In this document: positions 61,478-64,000 of the stretch, piece after piece
How positions within the stretch are numbered: the stretch's first letter is position 1
Layout: the number at the start of each line of letters is the position of its first letter
Assembly (NCBI GenBank): GCA_002408125.1
Contig: DHQO01000002.1
Coordinates: 1 to 64,000, forward strand
DNA: 64,000 bases
Direction: 5' to 3'
Origin: Hyphomonadaceae bacterium UBA5336
GTDB lineage: Bacteria > Pseudomonadota > Alphaproteobacteria > Caulobacterales > Hyphomonadaceae
Position numbers and translations under genes: made by a program
Notes under the pieces: model-generated
Seen by the model: only the letters and a program-made list of their open reading frames with translations
Told to the model about the DNA's origin: nothing
Databases searched by the model: none

Positions 61478-63289
61478 ATGAGACAAAGCTTCGATGTTCG
61501 CGGCGGGCCCCAGGACGGGCGCGCCCATCTTCCGCTCCTGCGCAAGGCCCTGGCGGCGCAGGGCCTCAATGGCCTCTACATCCCCCATGAGGACGAATAC
61601 AACAATGAGTACCTGCCGGACGCAAATGAGCGCCTGGCCTGGGCGACCGGCTTTACCGGCTCGGCCGGCAGTGCGCTGATTTTTGCTGATGAGGCCGTGG
61701 TCTTCATCGATGGCCGCTACACCGTGCAGGCGCGCGACCAGCTCGATGCCAGCCTCTTCAAGACCGCCGGCCTGCCCGGTCCCGGCCCGTTCGGCTGGCT
61801 CGCAAAGCAGAAAATGCCCGGCGCCGTGATCGGCTATGATCCGCGCCTGATGTCGCCCAATGCGCTGGCCGCCTTCGAAAAGGCTGCGAAAAAGGCCGGT
61901 GCCAGCCTGAAATCGCTCGATCTCAATCCGGTCGATGCCGCCTGGGAGGGCCGCCCGGCCCAGCCCATGGCTCCGATCCGGCCCCATCCGCTCGACCGTG
62001 CCGGTGAACCGCATGAGGACAAGCGCTCGGCCATCGGCAAGGCGCTGGCCGAGGATGGCGCCGATGCCGCCATCATCACCAGCCCGGCCTCCATCGCCTG
62101 GGCCTTCAATATTCGCGGCGGGGATGTGGCCTGCTCACCCCTGCCGCTCGGCCGTGCGATCCTGCGCGCCGATGGCTCGGCGACACTCTACACCGCACCA
62201 GAAAAGGTCGATGATGCCCTGCGCGCGCATCTCGGAAACACGGTGACAGTGGCCCCGCTCGCCGAGATCGATGACGGCCTCACCGCCCTCGCGGGCCAGA
62301 CGGTCAGCCTCGATCCCGACGCCGCCTCGGCCTGGTTTTTCAATGCGCTGGAAGAGGCCGGCGCGAAGATCCTGCGCCAGCGCGACCCGGTGCTCCTGCC
62401 CAAGGCCTGCAAGAACGGCGCGGAAATCGCCGGCACCAGCGCGGCCCATGCCCGCGATGGCGTCGCCGTGACGCGCTTCCTGCACTGGCTCGATACCGAG
62501 GCCCAGTCCGGCGAGGTGACCGAGATCGATGCCGCCATCCGGCTGGAGCATTTCCGCGACGAGCTTGGTGGCCTGGAAGACCTCTCCTTCGAGACGATTT
62601 CCGGGGCCGGCCCCAACGGCGCCCTGCCCCATTACCGGGTTTCCACCGCCACCAATCGCAAGCTCGAACGCGGCACGCTCTTTCTCGTCGACAGTGGCGG
62701 GCAATATCTCGACGGCACCACCGACATCACCCGCACCGTGCCCATCGGCACGCCCCGCTCGGACATGAAGCGCCACTATACGCTGGTGCTGAAAGGCCAT
62801 ATCGCGCTCGCCGTGGTGCGTTTTCCCGAAGGCACGACCGGGACGCATCTCGACACGCTGGCGCGCCATGCCCTCTGGCAGGCAGGCCTGGATTACGACC
62901 ATGGCACCGGCCATGGCGTGGGCGTCTATCTCGGCGTGCATGAAGGCCCGCAGCGCATCGCCAAGGCCTGGAACTCGGTGCCGCTGGAGCCCGGCATGAT
63001 CGTCTCCAATGAGCCGGGCTATTATCGCGAGGGCGCCTACGGCATCCGCATCGAGAATCTGCAATATGTCACCGAGCCCGAACAGATTGCCGGCGGCGAG
63101 CGGGCGATGCTCGGCTTTGCCAATCTCACCTGGGCGCCGCTGGCGCGCGACCTGATCGACATGAACCTCCTGTCACCGGGCGAAATGGCGTGGGTGAACA
63201 CCTATCATCAGGGCGTGCTCTCCATTCTGGGCCCGCAGCTGGATGGCGAGACCAAAGCCTGGCTCGAAGCAGCCTGCGCCCCGCTTTAG
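61478..63289 (+). CDS. Aminopeptidase P family (M24) metallopeptidase
   Basis: A 603-residue Xaa-Pro aminopeptidase of the long three-domain type. Two creatinase-like N-terminal domains (IPHEDEYNNEYLP and FTGSAGSALIF are typical) precede the M24 pita-bread domain with metal ligands in LVDSGGQYLDGTTDITRT (two Asp), DHGTGHGVGVYLGVHEGP (His), VSNEPGYYREG (Glu) and RIENLQYV (Glu). Cytoplasmic. It is divergent from the small basic protein gene and followed by a family B repeat. Confidence 0.93.
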   Translation: MRQSFDVRGGPQDGRAHLPLLRKALAAQGLNGLYIPHEDEYNNEYLPDANERLAWATGFTGSAGSALIFADEAVVFIDGRYTVQARDQLDASLFKTAGLPGPGPFGWLAKQKMPGAVIGYDPRLMSPNALAAFEKAAKKAGASLKSLDLNPVDAAWEGRPAQPMAPIRPHPLDRAGEPHEDKRSAIGKALAEDGADAAIITSPASIAWAFNIRGGDVACSPLPLGRAILRADGSATLYTAPEKVDDALRAHLGNTVTVAPLAEIDDGLTALAGQTVSLDPDAASAWFFNALEEAGAKILRQRDPVLLPKACKNGAEIAGTSAAHARDGVAVTRFLHWLDTEAQSGEVTEIDAAIRLEHFRDELGGLEDLSFETISGAGPNGALPHYRVSTATNRKLERGTLFLVDSGGQYLDGTTDITRTVPIGTPRSDMKRHYTLVLKGHIALAVVRFPEGTTGTHLDTLARHALWQAGLDYDHGTGHGVGVYLGVHEGPQRIAKAWNSVPLEPGMIVSNEPGYYREGAYGIRIENLQYVTEPEQIAGGERAMLGFANLTWAPLARDLIDMNLLSPGEMAWVNTYHQGVLSILGPQLDGETKAWLEAACAPL

Positions 63290-63312
63290 GGGGACGTTTC
63301 AACGCGGCACGG

Positions 63313-63412
63313 TCCGATTCCTCGCGACTTGATCCACGGGGCCCAACTCCCGCCGGGAGTTCCAGGCGGGACAATCCGGTGATGGCCCCCGTGGTCAAGC
63401 CACGGGGAATCG
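63313..63412. repeat. Dispersed palindromic repeat, family B
   Basis: Left arm CGCGACTTGATCCACGGGGC; right arm CGGTGATGGCCCCCGTGGTC followed by AAGCCACGGGGAATC. Between the arms is a separate hairpin, CTCCCGCCGGGAG. It lies between convergent pepP-type and ligA genes. Confidence 0.75.
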
Positions 63413-63435
63413 AAGAACCGAAACCGGCCAGAACA

Positions 63436-64000
63436 TCAGGTCTGGGGATCCCCGATCAGCGCAAGCCATTCCGCCTCGCTCAGAGTCTGGATTCCCAGTT
63501 CCTGCGCCTTTTTCAGCTTCGAACCCGCGCCCGGCCCGGCGACCAGAATGTCGGTTTTGGAAGACACCGACCCCGACACCTTGGCGCCGAGCGCGCTGGC
63601 GCGCGCCTTGGCCTCGTCGCGCGTCATCTGTTCCAGTGTGCCGGTGAACACCACCGTCTTGCCGGAAACCGGGCTGTCGCTCGCGGCGGCCTCTTCCGGC
63701 AGCACGGTCACTTCGGCGAGGAGCGCAGCGAGCATGTCGCGATTGTGCGCCTCGCGGACAAAGTCCGTGAGCGCGCCGGCGGCAGCGGCGCCAAGCCCGT
63801 CAATCCCGGTCAGCGCCTGCCAGGCCTCGCCCTCTTCCCCCTCGTCTGCTGCACGCTGCACGCTCTCCCAGAAGGGCGCCCAGTCGATGAAGTTGCGGGC
63901 ATAGGCGCGCGAGCTGACCTCGCCGACATGACGGATGCCGAGCGCATTGAGAAACCGGCCAAACGGCACTTCGCGGCGCGCATCGATCGAAGCGAAAAGA
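63436..64000 (-). CDS. ligA: NAD-dependent DNA ligase, C-terminal part
   Basis: The last 188 residues of LigA; the gene runs off the right edge of the window. REVPFGRFLNALGIRHVGEV and LTGIDGLGAAAAGAL are helix-hairpin-helix motifs, and the C-terminal BRCT domain runs from PVSGKTVVFTGTLEQMTRDE with its conserved TG and DEAK, through SVSSKTDILVAGPGAGSKL (KT-hydrophobic-LVAG), to LSEAEWLALIG. LigA seals Okazaki fragments and repair nicks. No internal break is seen. Confidence 0.96.
   Translation of the reverse strand, partial: LFASIDARREVPFGRFLNALGIRHVGEVSSRAYARNFIDWAPFWESVQRAADEGEEGEAWQALTGIDGLGAAAAGALTDFVREAHNRDMLAALLAEVTVLPEEAAASDSPVSGKTVVFTGTLEQMTRDEAKARASALGAKVSGSVSSKTDILVAGPGAGSKLKKAQELGIQTLSEAEWLALIGDPQT

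Overview
The window comes from a G+C-rich alphaproteobacterium, most likely of the Caulobacterales/Maricaulales (Hyphomonadaceae/Maricaulaceae-like) group. The clearest marker is gcrA, the alphaproteobacterial cell-cycle regulator, at 57.45 kb. A DUF4167 gene next to prfA-prmC, a TIGR02302 gene behind lysA, two TonB-dependent receptors and several exported carbohydrate-active lipoproteins fit that placement. This is inference from gene content; no rRNA is present.

Layout. 0-0.86 kb is non-coding, with a terminator-ended, hairpin-rich stretch. 0.86-8.8 kb holds a Mug-type DNA glycosylase, uvrB, an AT-richer three-gene lipoprotein cassette of unknown function, zapE coupled to a rhomboid protease, queE and a lone receiver protein. 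9.1-21.8 kb runs from a DegT-type aminotransferase through a copper-flavoured pair (DUF2946-like protein and a Met-rich outer-membrane protein), a thiolase-like protein, galU, a TetR-DUF1428 unit with a clear operator, a glycosyltransferase, an AGE-family epimerase, an SDR and a sterol-desaturase-like enzyme to an alkylsulfatase lipoprotein.

22.1-32.3 kb is the accessory region. It is bracketed by tRNA-Gly(TCC) and tRNA-Tyr(GTA), which share a 51-bp downstream module. It holds a TonB receptor-nikR operon with a 28-bp dyad operator, remnants of hsdR and of an IS630-type transposase, and a lower-G+C flavoprotein monooxygenase, LysR regulator and second TonB receptor.

32.4-41.2 kb has rlmB, a membrane protein, a BlaI repressor coupled to an unusual M56-M23 fusion protease, an alpha/beta hydrolase, two exported unknowns, typA and a PH-domain protein. 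41.4-54.3 kb has an outer-membrane protein with a GH43-like lipoprotein, DUF4112, DUF4167, prmC, prfA, MAPEG, a CE15-like esterase and the tightly coupled argH-lptM-lipoprotein-lysA-TIGR02302 operon. 54.4-64.0 kb has a thioredoxin-like protein, a hydrolase gene between 22-bp direct repeats, a membrane-anchored XRE regulator, an ABC-2 permease, gcrA, SMP-30, DUF418, prmA, a small basic protein, an aminopeptidase P and the C-terminal part of ligA.

Most noteworthy: (1) a NikR homologue that keeps only one of four nickel ligands yet sits behind a TonB receptor with an operator of NikR geometry; (2) a BlaR1-like M56 protease whose sensor domain is a LytM/M23 domain lacking one catalytic His, next to BlaI and a perfect BlaI palindrome; (3) the shared tRNA-linked module; (4) two families of dispersed inverted repeats; (5) a clean gene insertion flanked by direct repeats at 55 kb.
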